A stretch of DNA of 64,000 nucleotides, taken from the NCBI GenBank assembly GCA_946482595.1, contig CAMLSD010000004.1:20919-84918 (forward strand). Reading direction: 5' to 3'. The notes below the pieces were generated by a model, which saw nothing but the letters and a program-made list of their open reading frames with translations, was not told the DNA's origin and did not search any database. Within the stretch, counting starts at the first letter, position 1. Each line of letters opens with the position of its first letter. Below, in pieces: positions 27,066 through 36,063 of the stretch. Origin of the DNA: an uncultured Comamonadaceae bacterium. Its GTDB lineage: Bacteria > Pseudomonadota > Gammaproteobacteria > Burkholderiales > Burkholderiaceae. The position numbers and the translations under genes were made by a program.

Positions 27066-28717
27066 CCTCCACTCTGTTCCGCCGCGCGTGGGCGGGTGCA
27101 CTCGCTGCCATCGTGCTGGCAGGTTGCGCCACCGCACCGCCCCCCGCAGCGCCGCCTGCCACCGCCCCCGCCCCGGTCGCATCCCCGCCTCCCCCACCCC
27201 CTGAACCCGCCCCCGCCACCCCGGCTGCGGTGATCGTGCCCGATGAAAACGAGGCACCCGTGCCGCCGGTGGCCGCGATGGTGGACCCCAAGTTGCCCGA
27301 ATCGCTGGCCGAGCGCGATCTCTGGGTGCGCATCCGCAAGGGGTTTGCCATTCCCGACCTCGAAGGCGACCTCGTACGTGACCGCGAGCAGTGGTACGGC
27401 AGCCGACCCGACTATGTGCAGCGCATGACGGCTCGCTCCAGCCGCTACCTCTACTACATCGTCGAGGAGATCGAGCGTCGTGGCATGCCCACCGAGCTGG
27501 CGCTGCTGCCCTTCATCGAAAGCGCGTTCAACCCGCAGGCGATGTCCACGGCCAAGGCCTCGGGCATGTGGCAGTTCATTCCGTCGACCGGCAAGCACTT
27601 CGACCTCACGCAGAACATCTTCCGTGACGAGCGACGCGACGTGCTGGCCTCGACCCGTGCAGCGCTCGACTACCTGAGCAAGCTGCACGACATGTTCGAC
27701 GACTGGCATCTGGCCCTGGCCGCCTACAACTGGGGTGAAGGCAGTGTGCAGCGGGCCATCGCACGCAACCGCAAGGCCGGCCTGCCGACCGACTACCAGA
27801 GCCTGCGCATGCCGGCCGAGACGCGGCTTTACGTCCCCAAGCTGCAGGCCGTCGAGAACATCATCGCCGACCCTCAGGCCCACGGCCTGAGCCTGCCGGC
27901 GATCGAGAATCACCCTTACTTCCTGACGGTGGCGATCCAGCGCGACATCGACGTCGAACTGGCCGTGCGACTCGCCGGCCTGCCGATGGAGGAATTCCGG
28001 GCGCTCAATCCGCAGATGAACAAGCCGGTGATCCTCGCGGCCGGCGTGCCGCACATCCTGCTGCCTTACGACAACGCCAACAACTTCGTGCGCAACCTGT
28101 CCGACCATCAAGGCCCGCTGGCCAGCTGGACGGCCTGGGTGGTCCCCCGCACGATGAGCCCGCGTGATGCTGCCGCGCAGGCCGGCGTTGCCGAAGACGA
28201 ACTGCGCGAAGTCAACAAGATCCCGCCGCGCATGCTGGTCAAGGCCGGGTCGACCCTGCTCGTGCCGCGCAACGGCGACCGGCACCACCGCGACGTGCCC
28301 GAGGACATCGCTGACAACGCCACCATCGCCCTGACACCCGACGCGCCACCCTTGCGCCGGGTGGTGCTGCGCGCGGGCAAGCGCGACACGGTTGCCAGCA
28401 TCGCGCGTCGCTACAAGCTCAGTGTCACGCAAGTGGCCGACTGGAACCGCGTCGGTGCCGGGGCCACCTTTGCCCGCGGACAGCGCATCGTGATCTATCA
28501 GCCGGCCCGCAGCACCCGCGCCGTGGCCCGCAGCGCGGCCAAGACGGAAGTCCGTGCGAAGGCGCCTGCGGCCACGCGCAAGACGGCTGCGGCCAACAAG
28601 GGCAGCAAGAGCGCGGGCAAGCGAGTGGCAGCCTCTGCGTCACGTGCGACCAAGCCCGCCGACACGGCCAAGGGCGCCCGCAACACGCCGTCGAAGGTCC
28701 GCGTGGCCAAGCAGTGA
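27062..28717 (+). CDS. mltD: Membrane-bound lytic murein transglycosylase D
   Basis: This is a 551-residue outer-membrane lipoprotein (lipobox LAGC, Cys22) with a long Pro/Ala linker. The SLT domain contains the catalytic glutamate in LLPFIESAFNPQAMSTAKASGMWQFIPSTG and NWGEGSVQRAI, and an intermediate conserved domain follows. One clear LysM repeat (VVLRAGKRDTVASIARRYKLSVTQVADWN) and a degenerate earlier one (VVPRTMSPRDAAAQAGVAEDELREVN) bind peptidoglycan. The last 69 residues form a low-complexity Lys/Arg/Ala tail with about 19 basic and 2 acidic residues, reminiscent of histone H1-like tails and unusual for MltD. Start ATG 27062 overlaps the gloB stop. Confidence 0.92.
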   Translation: MTSTLFRRAWAGALAAIVLAGCATAPPPAAPPATAPAPVASPPPPPPEPAPATPAAVIVPDENEAPVPPVAAMVDPKLPESLAERDLWVRIRKGFAIPDLEGDLVRDREQWYGSRPDYVQRMTARSSRYLYYIVEEIERRGMPTELALLPFIESAFNPQAMSTAKASGMWQFIPSTGKHFDLTQNIFRDERRDVLASTRAALDYLSKLHDMFDDWHLALAAYNWGEGSVQRAIARNRKAGLPTDYQSLRMPAETRLYVPKLQAVENIIADPQAHGLSLPAIENHPYFLTVAIQRDIDVELAVRLAGLPMEEFRALNPQMNKPVILAAGVPHILLPYDNANNFVRNLSDHQGPLASWTAWVVPRTMSPRDAAAQAGVAEDELREVNKIPPRMLVKAGSTLLVPRNGDRHHRDVPEDIADNATIALTPDAPPLRRVVLRAGKRDTVASIARRYKLSVTQVADWNRVGAGATFARGQRIVIYQPARSTRAVARSAAKTEVRAKAPAATRKTAAANKGSKSAGKRVAASASRATKPADTAKGARNTPSKVRVAKQ

Positions 28718-28751
28718 GCGGGCACCGGGCCATGCGGCCAGGAGACACCGC

Positions 28752-29873
28752 TCAGGCACTGGGCGGCCAGGTGCTCAATCGCAGGGCCTTGGGTTTGCCC
28801 TTGGCCTTCACGACCAGCGCATTGGTGTAGGTGCGGGCCACCTGCGCGGCGTGATCAGGCCCCTGCTGAGGCACCATGCCCAGGCGCGCGGCAACATCCC
28901 AGGCCGTGCGCACGGCCTCTTCGGACAGCATGCCGTCGGGGGAATAGCACTCCCTCACCCGGTAGAACGATGCCAGGTACAAGGCCCGGTCGCCCTTGGT
29001 ATGCGAGTCGGGTACCACCTTGATGATGTCGGGCAGTTCGGCCGTCTGCAGCCAGCGCAGCGCACGCACGACGGCATCGGTCATGGCCTGACAGGTCTGA
29101 GGATGCCGGTCGACGAACACGGCCGGCGCAAACAGACAGGTCGAGGGCATGGGGCCACCAAAGATGTCCGCGGTACCCCGCAGCGTGCGGGCATCGGCAA
29201 TCAGACGGACCTCGCCGCGCTGTTCAAGCTGCGTCATCGTGGGATCGATGTGACTCACCGCCTGCACTTCGCCCGAGCGCATGCTCAGGGCCGCTCGCTC
29301 GGCCGGCCCCACGCCCACCCATTTCACGTCGGCCGGCTTCAGGCCGGCGCGTGACAACATGGTCTGTGCAAGCACCTGGCTGAGCGAGCCTGTGGCCATC
29401 ACGCCGATGTTGCGCCCACGCAGGTCATCCGGGCCACGATAGGCCGGCATCTGCCGGGCCGACACCCCCATCGCGATCATCGGGGCACGGCCGTGAAGCA
29501 CGAAGGACTGCAGCGGCAGGCCGCGCCCGATGTCGCGCACCACCTGCAGGTAGCTGCCGGAGACCACGTCCACCTGCCCCTGCCGCAAGGCCTGCACCGA
29601 CATCGTACGGTCCACGGACTCGACGAACTCGACATCGACCCCTTCGGCACGGAAGTACCCAAGCTGCTGCGCGATCGTCATGGGCAGGTGGCACAGCGAC
29701 TCGTCCCGCCCCACCAGCACCCGCAGACGCGCACGTTCGGGTGCAGCGCGCACCTGCACCACGCCCGCGCCCAGCGCCGCTGCGCCCGCCAGCGCGCAGC
29801 GCAACAGGGCACGCCGGCGGCCGGACACCGGCTGGCGTGTCGGCGTTGGCGCGGGGCTGTCTGGCGTGTCCAT
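28752..29873 (-). CDS. ABC-type substrate-binding protein, NMT1/SsuA-like
   Basis: This 373-residue periplasmic binding protein belongs to the nitrate/sulfonate/taurine/thiamine-precursor group. It has a twin-arginine-rich signal region (SGRRRALLRCALAGAAALGAGV). A type-2 binding domain follows (IAQQLGYFRAEGVDVEFVES, ALRQGQVDVVSGSYLQVVRDIGRG, LRGRNIGVMATGSLSQVLAQTML). No permease or ATPase gene is adjacent, so it is an orphan or part of a split system, and the ligand is unknown. It is convergent with mltD, leaving a 34-nt gap. Confidence 0.82.
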   Translation of the reverse strand: MDTPDSPAPTPTRQPVSGRRRALLRCALAGAAALGAGVVQVRAAPERARLRVLVGRDESLCHLPMTIAQQLGYFRAEGVDVEFVESVDRTMSVQALRQGQVDVVSGSYLQVVRDIGRGLPLQSFVLHGRAPMIAMGVSARQMPAYRGPDDLRGRNIGVMATGSLSQVLAQTMLSRAGLKPADVKWVGVGPAERAALSMRSGEVQAVSHIDPTMTQLEQRGEVRLIADARTLRGTADIFGGPMPSTCLFAPAVFVDRHPQTCQAMTDAVVRALRWLQTAELPDIIKVVPDSHTKGDRALYLASFYRVRECYSPDGMLSEEAVRTAWDVAARLGMVPQQGPDHAAQVARTYTNALVVKAKGKPKALRLSTWPPSA

Positions 29874-30011
29874 GCACGCAGATTAGTCAGAGTGGGCGGG
29901 CACTCCAATCCGCAAAGCCCCGGGCAGGGAAAGTCCGGTGCTCGCAGAAACGCCTGGTAACCAGTGACTCTGGCAGTGCAGTCAGAAGGTGTGAACGAAT
30001 CCAGCCTCGGC

Positions 30012-30416
30012 TCAACGCGCCCAGGCAGCCGAAGTCAGCAGCGCGATGCTGAGGCCTTGGCCGAGCGCCCAGACCACACTGCGGGCAGGGGCTCGATCGG
30101 TGACATAAAGCGCGATGTAGAGCACCCGGCAGGCCACAAACGCCACCGCCAGCGCATCGATCGTTCCCTGGGGCACCCCGACCTGCTGTGACAGCACGAC
30201 GGCCGCGATGAACAACGGCAGGGCCTCGAAGCTGTTGGCCTGGGCGCTGTTGGCCCGTGCCTGCCAGCCGCGCAGGGTGCTCATCCACTGCCGGGGATCA
30301 TGGTTGTCAAAGCCCCCCTGGCTGCGTGGTACGCGAAAGCCCGAGGACTTGGCCATCCAGGCGCAGACGATCGGCAGCAGGGCCGCCACCAGCACACACC
30401 ACATCGCAAGCGTCAT
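30012..30416 (-). CDS. MAPEG-family membrane protein
   Basis: This 134-residue inner-membrane protein has four predicted hydrophobic helices, beginning with MTLAMWCVLVAALLPIVCAWMA. It has the MAPEG-like loop HDPRQWMSTLRGWQARANSAQANSFEALPLFIAAVVLS. The ARANSAQANSFEA segment is the RAxxNxxE-type glutathione-binding signature of the superfamily. Enzymatic activity of bacterial members is mostly untested. It starts 16 nt after recR and is probably the last gene of the dnaX-ybaB-recR transcript. Confidence 0.85.
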   Translation of the reverse strand: MTLAMWCVLVAALLPIVCAWMAKSSGFRVPRSQGGFDNHDPRQWMSTLRGWQARANSAQANSFEALPLFIAAVVLSQQVGVPQGTIDALAVAFVACRVLYIALYVTDRAPARSVVWALGQGLSIALLTSAAWAR

Positions 30417-30432
30417 CGACGCCCTCCCCTGT

Positions 30433-31014
30433 TCATCGCCGATCGACCAGCGCATGTGCGATGGTTCCGAGATCGACGTACTCCAGTTCGCTGCCCACGG
30501 GGACCCCCCGCGCCAGTCGTGTCACGCGCAGGCCGCGCGCCTTGAGGTTCTCGCTGACGACATGCGCGGTGGCTTCACCCTCGGCCGTGAAGTTCGTCGC
30601 GACGATCACTTCGCTCACGACCCCGTCGGCTGCACGATCGAACAGCCGCTCCAGCCCGATGTCGCGCGGCCCCACGCCGTCGAGCGGGCTGAGCCGTCCG
30701 AGCAGCACGAAGTAAAGACCGCGGTAGCTGCCGGTGCGCTCGACGGCAGCCTGATCGGCAGGCGTCTCGACCACACACAACTGCGTGCGGTCGCGGGTGT
30801 CGTCAAGGCAGGTCGCGCAGACCTCGGCTTCGGTCAGTGTGTTGCACTGGCTGCAATGGCGCACCAGCCGCACCGCACCGTCGATCGCACGCGCGATGGC
30901 CAGCGCGCCCTCGCGATCGTGTTGCAGCAGGTGGTGCGCCATGCGTGTGGCCGATTTCGGACCCACACCGGGCAGGCGACGCAGGGCTTCGACCAGGGCA
31001 TCCAGCGAGTTCAT
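30433..31014 (-). CDS. recR: Recombination protein RecR
   Basis: RecR acts with RecF and RecO to load RecA on SSB-coated gaps. The 193-residue product has the N-terminal helix-hairpin-helix ([20 protein letters not shown]). Its zinc module is [16 protein letters not shown], and the Toprim domain runs from [14 protein letters not shown] through [17 protein letters not shown] 31014 was chosen over an in-frame TTG three codons upstream. It lies 40 nt after ybaB. Confidence 0.97.
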   Translation of the reverse strand: MNSLDALVEALRRLPGVGPKSATRMAHHLLQHDREGALAIARAIDGAVRLVRHCSQCNTLTEAEVCATCLDDTRDRTQLCVVETPADQAAVERTGSYRGLYFVLLGRLSPLDGVGPRDIGLERLFDRAADGVVSEVIVATNFTAEGEATAHVVSENLKARGLRVTRLARGVPVGSELEYVDLGTIAHALVDRR

Positions 31015-31054
31015 GGTTTGCAAGGGGCGTCGACGGGCGAAGCCTGGGGGCGCA

Positions 31055-31381
31055 TCAGAAAGGGAACTTCATCCCGGGAGGCATCGGCATGCCGGCCGTG
31101 AGCTTGCCCATCTTCTCCTGGCTCACGTCCTCGGCGCGCCGCACCGCATCGTTGAAGGCTGCGGCCACCAGGTCTTCCAGCATGTCCTTGTCGTCGGCCA
31201 GCAGGCTCGGGTCGATCGTGACGCGGCGCACGTCATGCTTGCAGGTCATCACGACCTTCACCAGCCCGGCACCGGACTGCCCCTCGACCTCGATCTGCGC
31301 CAGTTCGTCCTGGGCGCGCTTCAAGTTGTCCTGCATGGCCTGGGCCTGTTTCATCAGGCCGGCGAGTTGTCCTTTGAGCAT
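31055..31381 (-). CDS. ybaB: YbaB/EbfC nucleoid-associated protein
   Basis: This is a 108-residue small DNA-binding protein of the YbaB/EbfC family, which forms dimers with tweezer-like helices. The characteristic opening [34 protein letters not shown] and the central [23 protein letters not shown] are intact. It sits between dnaX and recR, the conserved position across bacteria. Confidence 0.95.
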   Translation of the reverse strand: MLKGQLAGLMKQAQAMQDNLKRAQDELAQIEVEGQSGAGLVKVVMTCKHDVRRVTIDPSLLADDKDMLEDLVAAAFNDAVRRAEDVSQEKMGKLTAGMPMPPGMKFPF

Positions 31382-31448
31382 GGTTGTCCTTTCGAATGCA
31401 AGAGGAGAAGAGCCCCGCCGCGGTGCGCTGCTGCGACTGGCGGCCGGC

Positions 31449-33515
31449 TCACAGGGGTTTGACCGATCCCGGCACGATACGCGCTCCGGGGAACTGCTGC
31501 ATGAGACTGACGACCGCAGGGTCGTTGAGGATGAGGTCTTCGGCTTCCTGCTGGCGCCGCACGCGCTCGGCAGCATCGCGTCGTGCCGGGGTGTCCTGGG
31601 TCGCGCCCACTTCGACCGCCAGGGCGACGGGCCGGCCGAGCGCCTCGGCCATGGCCGCCTCGAGCTTCGCACGCGAGGCCTCGCTGGCCAGGGTCTCACG
31701 CTCCACCCTCAGCTGCCAGCGCTCGGGTGTGCTGCCTTCGTCAGCGGCCACGCACTGCGACTGCAACGCCAATTCACGTACCAGCGCAGCCACGAGTTCA
31801 CGTTCGACCAGTTGCCTCACCACACCCACCCAGCGATCGCCCAGGGGGGTGGTCTGAACCGGGCTTCCCACGGCCGCAGTGGCGGGCCAGGAAACGACCG
31901 GGGCAGCGGTCGCCATGGCGTCGCTCGCCCGTGGTCTGGCCGGTGTCGCACCGGCGCCCGACTCGGTGAATGACGGCGAATGTGCCGGCGCCGGCACGGA
32001 CCGGCTCACGGCGGGCGCGGCAATGACGTCGAGGTCTTCGGGCGGGATGTCTTCTTCCCAGGGCGGCACGCTGGCCATCGGGCGTGGCGCTGCCGGCGCG
32101 CTTGCGGATGGGCTTGCCGGCGCACTCGGGGCGCTGGCCGCGGGCGCACTCGGGGCACTGACCGCCGGCGCACTCACGCGTACGTTCGCGGGCGCCTGCA
32201 CCGGCTGGGTGGCAGGCGCACGTGCCCGCGCAGTGGCCGCAGTGGCATCTGCACCGTCACCAGCACCTTCATCGGCGTCTGTACTTGATCGCGTTGCGGC
32301 CGAGGCCGCCGGCGGTGCTGCAATTGCGGGCGTCCCGGCCACGCGTGCCGTCGACCGCGCCACCGCGACCGGGCTGCGCTGCAGGGACGCAGTCGTGCTG
32401 CGGACCGTGCCCCCTTGCGCCGGCTTGAAGGCCAGCATGCGCAGGAGCACCATCGTGAGGCCGCTGTATTCGTCGGGCGCCAGGCCGATCTCGTTGCGGC
32501 CGTGCAGCGCCATCGAGTAGTACAGCTGCGTTTCGTCGGGTGCCACGGCGGCGGCCAGCCGTTCGATCACGGGCAGGTGCGGGTCATCCTGGTCGACGGC
32601 CTGCGGCACCACCTGGGCGACGGCCATCTGCTGCAGCAGGCTGGCCATGTCCTCGAGCACACCATGTGCCGAGAGCCCATGCGCACGCATCTCGTCCACC
32701 GTGCCCAGCAGCGCTGCACCATCCGCTGCGGCCAGCGCATCGACCAGGCGGAAGACATGCCCACGGTCCGCCGCGCCCAGCATCTGACGCACGGCCGGCT
32801 CGCTGAGCGTGCCGCTGCCATAGGCGATCGCCTGGTCGGTCAGCGACAGGGCATCGCGCATCGACCCTCGCGCCGCACGTGCCAGCAGGCGCAGCGAGCC
32901 GGCGTCGGCCTCGATCCCCTCGGCCTGCAGCACACCCTGAAGGTGTTCGAGCACCGTGGCCGGCGCCATGGGCCGCAGGTTGAACTGCAGGCAGCGGGAG
33001 AGCACCGTCACCGGCACCTTCTGCGGGTCGGTCGTGGCCAGCACGAACTTGAGGTACTCGGGCGGCTCTTCCAGTGTCTTGAGCATGGCGTTGAAGGCCG
33101 TCGTCGAGAGCATGTGCACCTCGTCGATCATGTAGACCTTGAAACGCCCGACGACCGGCTTGTAGACCGCCTGGTCCAGCAGTTGAGAGATTTCCTCGAC
33201 GCCCCGGTTCGAGGCCGCGTCGAGCTCGACATAGTCGACAAAGCGCCCGGCGTCGATGTCACGGCAGGCCTGGCAGACGCCGCAGGGCTGGGCCGTGATG
33301 CCCCCCTGACCATCCGCACCCTGGCAGTTCAGCGACTTCGCCAGGATGCGCGACACGGTGGTCTTGCCCACGCCACGGGTGCCGGTGAACAGGTAGGCAT
33401 GGTGCAGGCGCTGCTGCGTCAGCGCGTTCGACAGGGCCTGCACCACATGTTCCTGGCCCACCATCTGCTCGAAACTGCGGGGGCGGTACTTGCGGGCAAG
33501 GACGAGGTAGCTCAT
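31449..33515 (-). CDS. dnaX: DNA polymerase III subunit tau
   Basis: This is the clamp-loader ATPase of the replisome, 688 residues. It has the Walker [21 protein letters not shown] and the zinc module [13 protein letters not shown]. The DEVHML Walker B, the sensor region [18 protein letters not shown] and domain III follow. After that comes a long Ala/Pro/Ser linker (about 385-540) and a C-terminal tau domain that in homologues contacts DnaB and the polymerase. No A-rich slippery heptamer of the E. coli type was seen in the linker, so a frameshifted gamma form is not evident. The gene starts only 11 nt downstream of the tetR stop. Confidence 0.95.
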   Translation of the reverse strand: MSYLVLARKYRPRSFEQMVGQEHVVQALSNALTQQRLHHAYLFTGTRGVGKTTVSRILAKSLNCQGADGQGGITAQPCGVCQACRDIDAGRFVDYVELDAASNRGVEEISQLLDQAVYKPVVGRFKVYMIDEVHMLSTTAFNAMLKTLEEPPEYLKFVLATTDPQKVPVTVLSRCLQFNLRPMAPATVLEHLQGVLQAEGIEADAGSLRLLARAARGSMRDALSLTDQAIAYGSGTLSEPAVRQMLGAADRGHVFRLVDALAAADGAALLGTVDEMRAHGLSAHGVLEDMASLLQQMAVAQVVPQAVDQDDPHLPVIERLAAAVAPDETQLYYSMALHGRNEIGLAPDEYSGLTMVLLRMLAFKPAQGGTVRSTTASLQRSPVAVARSTARVAGTPAIAAPPAASAATRSSTDADEGAGDGADATAATARARAPATQPVQAPANVRVSAPAVSAPSAPAASAPSAPASPSASAPAAPRPMASVPPWEEDIPPEDLDVIAAPAVSRSVPAPAHSPSFTESGAGATPARPRASDAMATAAPVVSWPATAAVGSPVQTTPLGDRWVGVVRQLVERELVAALVRELALQSQCVAADEGSTPERWQLRVERETLASEASRAKLEAAMAEALGRPVALAVEVGATQDTPARRDAAERVRRQQEAEDLILNDPAVVSLMQQFPGARIVPGSVKPL

Positions 33516-33526
33516 GGGCCGCGATT

Positions 33527-34147
33527 CTACGGGGCGGGACCGTCCGCCCGACGCCGGCCGGCCGTGGCGGCACCGTCCAGCAGCTCGTCGATGGCATGAA
33601 GGGCCAGCGGCAGCCGCCCGGCGTCGCCCGCCACCCAGCGCGCCAGCTCGTTCATCGCGCCGTTGAGCGCCACCGCCAGAGCCTCGATCTGGTCCACCCC
33701 GACCTCGGACCCGAGGGTGGCGGCCAGCCCCGAGCGCAGTGCGGCAAAGCCGTGTCGCCGGTCGACCTCGGCCCAGGCGCGGGTGCCCAGCACGGACGGA
33801 GCATCCACCAGCAGCACCTGTGCGCGGTGCGGGTCGGCGGCAGCCTCCATCCAGGCTCGCGCCCCGCGGCGCAAGGCTTCGGCGCCGTCGTCCACGCCCT
33901 GCGTCGCCGAGTCGATGGCCTGGACAAGCTCGGCATGCACCGCATCGCAGACCGCCTCGAACAGTGCCTGCTTGTCCTTGAAATGGTGATACAGCGCACC
34001 GCGCGTGAGGCCGGTCTGAGCCAGCAACTGCTCGGTCGAGGTGGCTGCATACCCCTGGCGCTCGAACAAGCGCCTGGCGCTTGCGATCAGCGCCTGGCGT
34101 GATGCCTGCGCGCGTTGTGCCTTGAGGTTCAGGGTCTTGTCCGGCAT
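33527..34147 (-). CDS. TetR-family transcriptional regulator
   Basis: This 206-residue repressor has an N-terminal HTH (RQALIASARRLFERQGYAATSTEQLLAQTGLTRGALYHHFKDKQALFEAV) and a ligand-binding C-terminal region of unknown specificity. ATG 34147 is chosen because GAGG lies 10 nt upstream; an in-frame ATG at 34168 would sit on the promoter/operator region. It is divergent from a VOC-family gene, with two TATA-rich inverted sites between them, and abuts dnaX by 11 nt on the same strand. Confidence 0.88.
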   Translation of the reverse strand: MPDKTLNLKAQRAQASRQALIASARRLFERQGYAATSTEQLLAQTGLTRGALYHHFKDKQALFEAVCDAVHAELVQAIDSATQGVDDGAEALRRGARAWMEAAADPHRAQVLLVDAPSVLGTRAWAEVDRRHGFAALRSGLAATLGSEVGVDQIEALAVALNGAMNELARWVAGDAGRLPLALHAIDELLDGAATAGRRRADGPAP

Positions 34148-34161
34148 GGGTGGCGCCTCAT

Positions 34162-34190
34162 TTGACATACATACTGCCTGTATCTAACAT
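34162..34190 (+). promoter_or_regulatory. Sigma-70 promoter of the VOC gene
   Basis: Consensus TTGACA (34162-34167) and TAACAT (34185-34190) are spaced by exactly 17 bp, upstream of the VOC gene at 34263. One operator half-site lies in the spacer, so a bound TetR protein would block polymerase. Confidence 0.72.
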
Positions 34191-34213
34191 GATTGCATAC
34201 CGACAGTATGTAT
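34167..34213. promoter_or_regulatory. Paired TetR-type operator sites
   Basis: The 10-mer ATACATACTG (34167-34176) recurs as its exact reverse complement CAGTATGTAT (34204-34213). Each lies in a local dyad: ATAC-N5-GTAT at 34171-34183 and CATAC-N5-GTATG at 34196-34210. Both sites flank the -10 of the VOC promoter in the tetR/VOC divergent region, the expected place for autoregulatory TetR operators. Confidence 0.65.
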
Positions 34214-34262
34214 CAAAAGCACCTCGCGTTCGTCCACCCCAACCTGCCCGAAAGGAAGCCTC

Positions 34263-34694
34263 ATGCAGTTGCTCGACCACTACCCGATCATCACCACCCC
34301 GGCCCTGCTGGCCTGCCGTGACTTCTACGTGCGCCACTTTGGCTTCGAGGCCCGTTTCGAGTCGACCTGGTTCGTCTACCTGCACCGGCCCGCGCAAGGG
34401 GCGGACGAGTCCCCGATGAGCCTGGCCTTCATGAGTCCGGACCATCCCTCTGCCCCGCCCGGGCCGGAGGTCTTCAGCGGCCTGGGTGCCATCCTGTGCC
34501 TGCAGGTGCCGAACGCTCAGGCGCTGCATGACCGGCTGCTGGCCGAGGGTGTGCCCATCACCTATTCCGTGCGGCGCGAGGACTGGGGACAGGTGCGCTT
34601 TGATTGCCGGGACCCGAGCGGACTGATCCTGGACATCTGCGAACAGGTCGAACCGGCGCCGGGCTACTGGGAGCGCTACATGCTGGCGCGATGA
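34263..34694 (+). CDS. VOC/glyoxalase-superfamily protein
   Basis: This 143-residue protein has the paired beta-alpha-beta-beta-beta modules of the vicinal-oxygen-chelate fold: FYVRHFGFEARFESTWFVYL in the first half, and GAILCLQVPNAQALHDRLLAEGVPITYSVRREDWGQVRFDCRDPSGLILDICE in the second. Such proteins include glyoxalase-like lyases, dioxygenases and antibiotic-binding proteins; the activity is not assignable. ATG 34263 follows GAAAGGAAG. It is driven by a strong promoter under probable control of the divergent TetR regulator. Confidence 0.82.
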   Translation: MQLLDHYPIITTPALLACRDFYVRHFGFEARFESTWFVYLHRPAQGADESPMSLAFMSPDHPSAPPGPEVFSGLGAILCLQVPNAQALHDRLLAEGVPITYSVRREDWGQVRFDCRDPSGLILDICEQVEPAPGYWERYMLAR

Positions 34695-34780
34695 ATCCGC
34701 CTGCACGCCGCGCACGGCGGCACCCACTCGTCCGATACGCTGCATTTGGCCGCCTCGGGCGGGGCGTCGTGACTCTGGCC

Positions 34781-34786
34781 TACAAT
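34781..34786 (+). promoter_or_regulatory. -10 element of the SRP RNA gene
   Basis: TACAAT ends 7 nt before the predicted 5' end of the 4.5S RNA, the right spacing for a -10 hexamer. A matching -35 is not convincing in the GC-rich sequence upstream. Confidence 0.5.
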
Positions 34787-34793
34787 GGCAAGT

Positions 34794-34888
34794 GACGGGC
34801 CTCCCCGCATGGGAGCATGGCCAACCGGGTCAGGTCGGGAACGAAGCAGCCCTAACCGTTGTAACCAGTGCCGGGGTTAAGGCTCGTC
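34794..34888 (+). ncRNA. ffs: Signal recognition particle 4.5S RNA (small bacterial type)
   Basis: The SRP RNA core is present: GGTCAGGTCGGGAACGAAGC, with the apical tetraloop region and the AGCAGCC asymmetric loop that bind the Ffh M domain, followed by CAGTGCCGGGG on the 3' side. The ends pair (GACGGGCCTC with AGGCTCGTC, allowing G-U), closing a single long hairpin of about 95 nt. It partners Ffh in cotranslational membrane targeting. In many betaproteobacteria it lies immediately upstream of dnaX; here tetR and the VOC gene separate them. Confidence 0.92.
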
Positions 34889-35202
34889 ACCCCTCTCCTC
34901 GCAGTGATGCCCTCGCTGCACGCCGCAAGCCGTTGCGCTTGCATGTGGGCGGTCCGATCGGACCATCACCACTCCAACGGCTCGGTCTGCCCTCATCGCT
35001 TGCATGTGCGGCCGCGCCCGCGGCCGCACCCGGACGCCGGGCCACCAGATGCCGCCCATCGCGCAGCTCGGCCCGTGACAACCTGGCCTGCGGCATCGTA
35101 GTTCTACGGACGCAGGCACGACGCCCGCCCTCTATAACTCTCCCACTTGCAACCGGCAGGCGGCCGCAGCGGCACAACAGGCCCCGCCGGAGGAGACACA
35201 CC
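34889..35202. other. 314-nt gap between ffs and the histidine kinase gene
   Basis: No gene was recognised. The stretch contains a perfect 9-bp hairpin (TGCGGCCGC / GCGGCCGCA, 35007-35028) without a T run. It also contains a 12-bp direct repeat CGCTTGCATGTG (34936 and 34997), and a TATAAC (35133-35138) that could be the -10 of the kinase gene. Confidence 0.5.
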
Positions 35203-36063
35203 ATGCAGTACCGCAGATTGACCGCGGGGCGCCCTGTGCGCCCCGTGCTAGCGATGTTTCGCCCACGCGTGGCACGCCACCGTTTGCGGCCGTCTCATCT
35301 GGCCGGCATGTCGAGGGCGGCCGCATCAGCCCGGGCGCTGCATGTGCGCACGCGCCATCTCGAGGCCCGCATCGCACGGCTGGACTGCTACGCCCGGTGT
35401 GTGGCGCATGACCTGCGCGGCCCCGTGGGCGGCATGGCCGGGCTGTGCGAACTCGCGATGCAGGCATTGCACCAGGGGGATGCCGCCAAGGCGGCGCATC
35501 TGCTCGACGCCGTCTGCCAGAACGGTGGCAAGCTGCTGGGCACGATCGACGACCTGATGGTGCTGGCCCGTGCAGGAATTCCCGGCCGCCATGCGTCGCT
35601 GTCCCGAGTGGATCTGGCCCATTGTGTCCAGGAGGCGGCCGAACTGGTGCAGCTCAGCCAGGGCGCCGGCGAGCGGCCCCGCGCACTGGAGCTGACGCTG
35701 CATTCACTGCCACCCGTGGCAGGGCACCGCGGCCTGCTGCGTCAGTTGTTCGTCAACCTCATCGGCAATGCGGTGAAGTTCTCGCGCCACGCCGACGGGC
35801 CGCGCATCCAGGTCGGGTGCATGCATCGTGCCGACGGTGCCGTGATCTTCGTGCGAGACAACGGGATCGGCTTCGACCCGCAGGAGCACCCTCGTCTGTT
35901 CGAGCCCTTCGTGCGCGGACGCGACACTGGCGTGGCGGGTCATGGTGTGGGGCTGGACATCGTGCGGCGCATCGTGGAGCACCACGGCGGGCGTGTCTGG
36001 GCCGAATCGCACCCGGACAGGGGCACGACGATCTACTTCACGCTTCAGACCGCGCCGGACTGA
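35203..36063 (+). CDS. Soluble sensorless histidine kinase
   Basis: This 286-residue protein consists almost entirely of a transmitter module. It has an Arg-rich N-terminus (about 1-50), and an H-box AHDLRGPVGGMAGL with phosphoacceptor His69. The ATPase domain has the N-box NLIGNAVKF, G1 DNGIGFD, F-box RLFEPFVRG and G2 GHGVGLDIV. No transmembrane segment, PAS or GAF sensor is present, and no response regulator is adjacent. Input probably comes from a partner protein. ATG 35203 has a strong GGAGGAG site. Its 3' end overlaps by 19 bp the convergent gene for a pseudokinase-HDOD-GAF protein, a candidate partner by location only. Confidence 0.88.
   Translation: MQYRRLTAGRPVRPVLAMFRPRVARHRLRPSHLAGMSRAAASARALHVRTRHLEARIARLDCYARCVAHDLRGPVGGMAGLCELAMQALHQGDAAKAAHLLDAVCQNGGKLLGTIDDLMVLARAGIPGRHASLSRVDLAHCVQEAAELVQLSQGAGERPRALELTLHSLPPVAGHRGLLRQLFVNLIGNAVKFSRHADGPRIQVGCMHRADGAVIFVRDNGIGFDPQEHPRLFEPFVRGRDTGVAGHGVGLDIVRRIVEHHGGRVWAESHPDRGTTIYFTLQTAPD

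Noticed and set aside
31900..32450. Programmed frameshift in dnaX giving a gamma subunit
   Set aside because: No A-rich slippery heptamer followed by a stem-loop was seen in the linker region, so only the tau product is supported.
35007..35028. Terminator for the SRP RNA gene
   Set aside because: The 9-bp hairpin is perfect but lies about 120 nt beyond the RNA 3' end and has no T run; it may simply be GC-rich chance structure.
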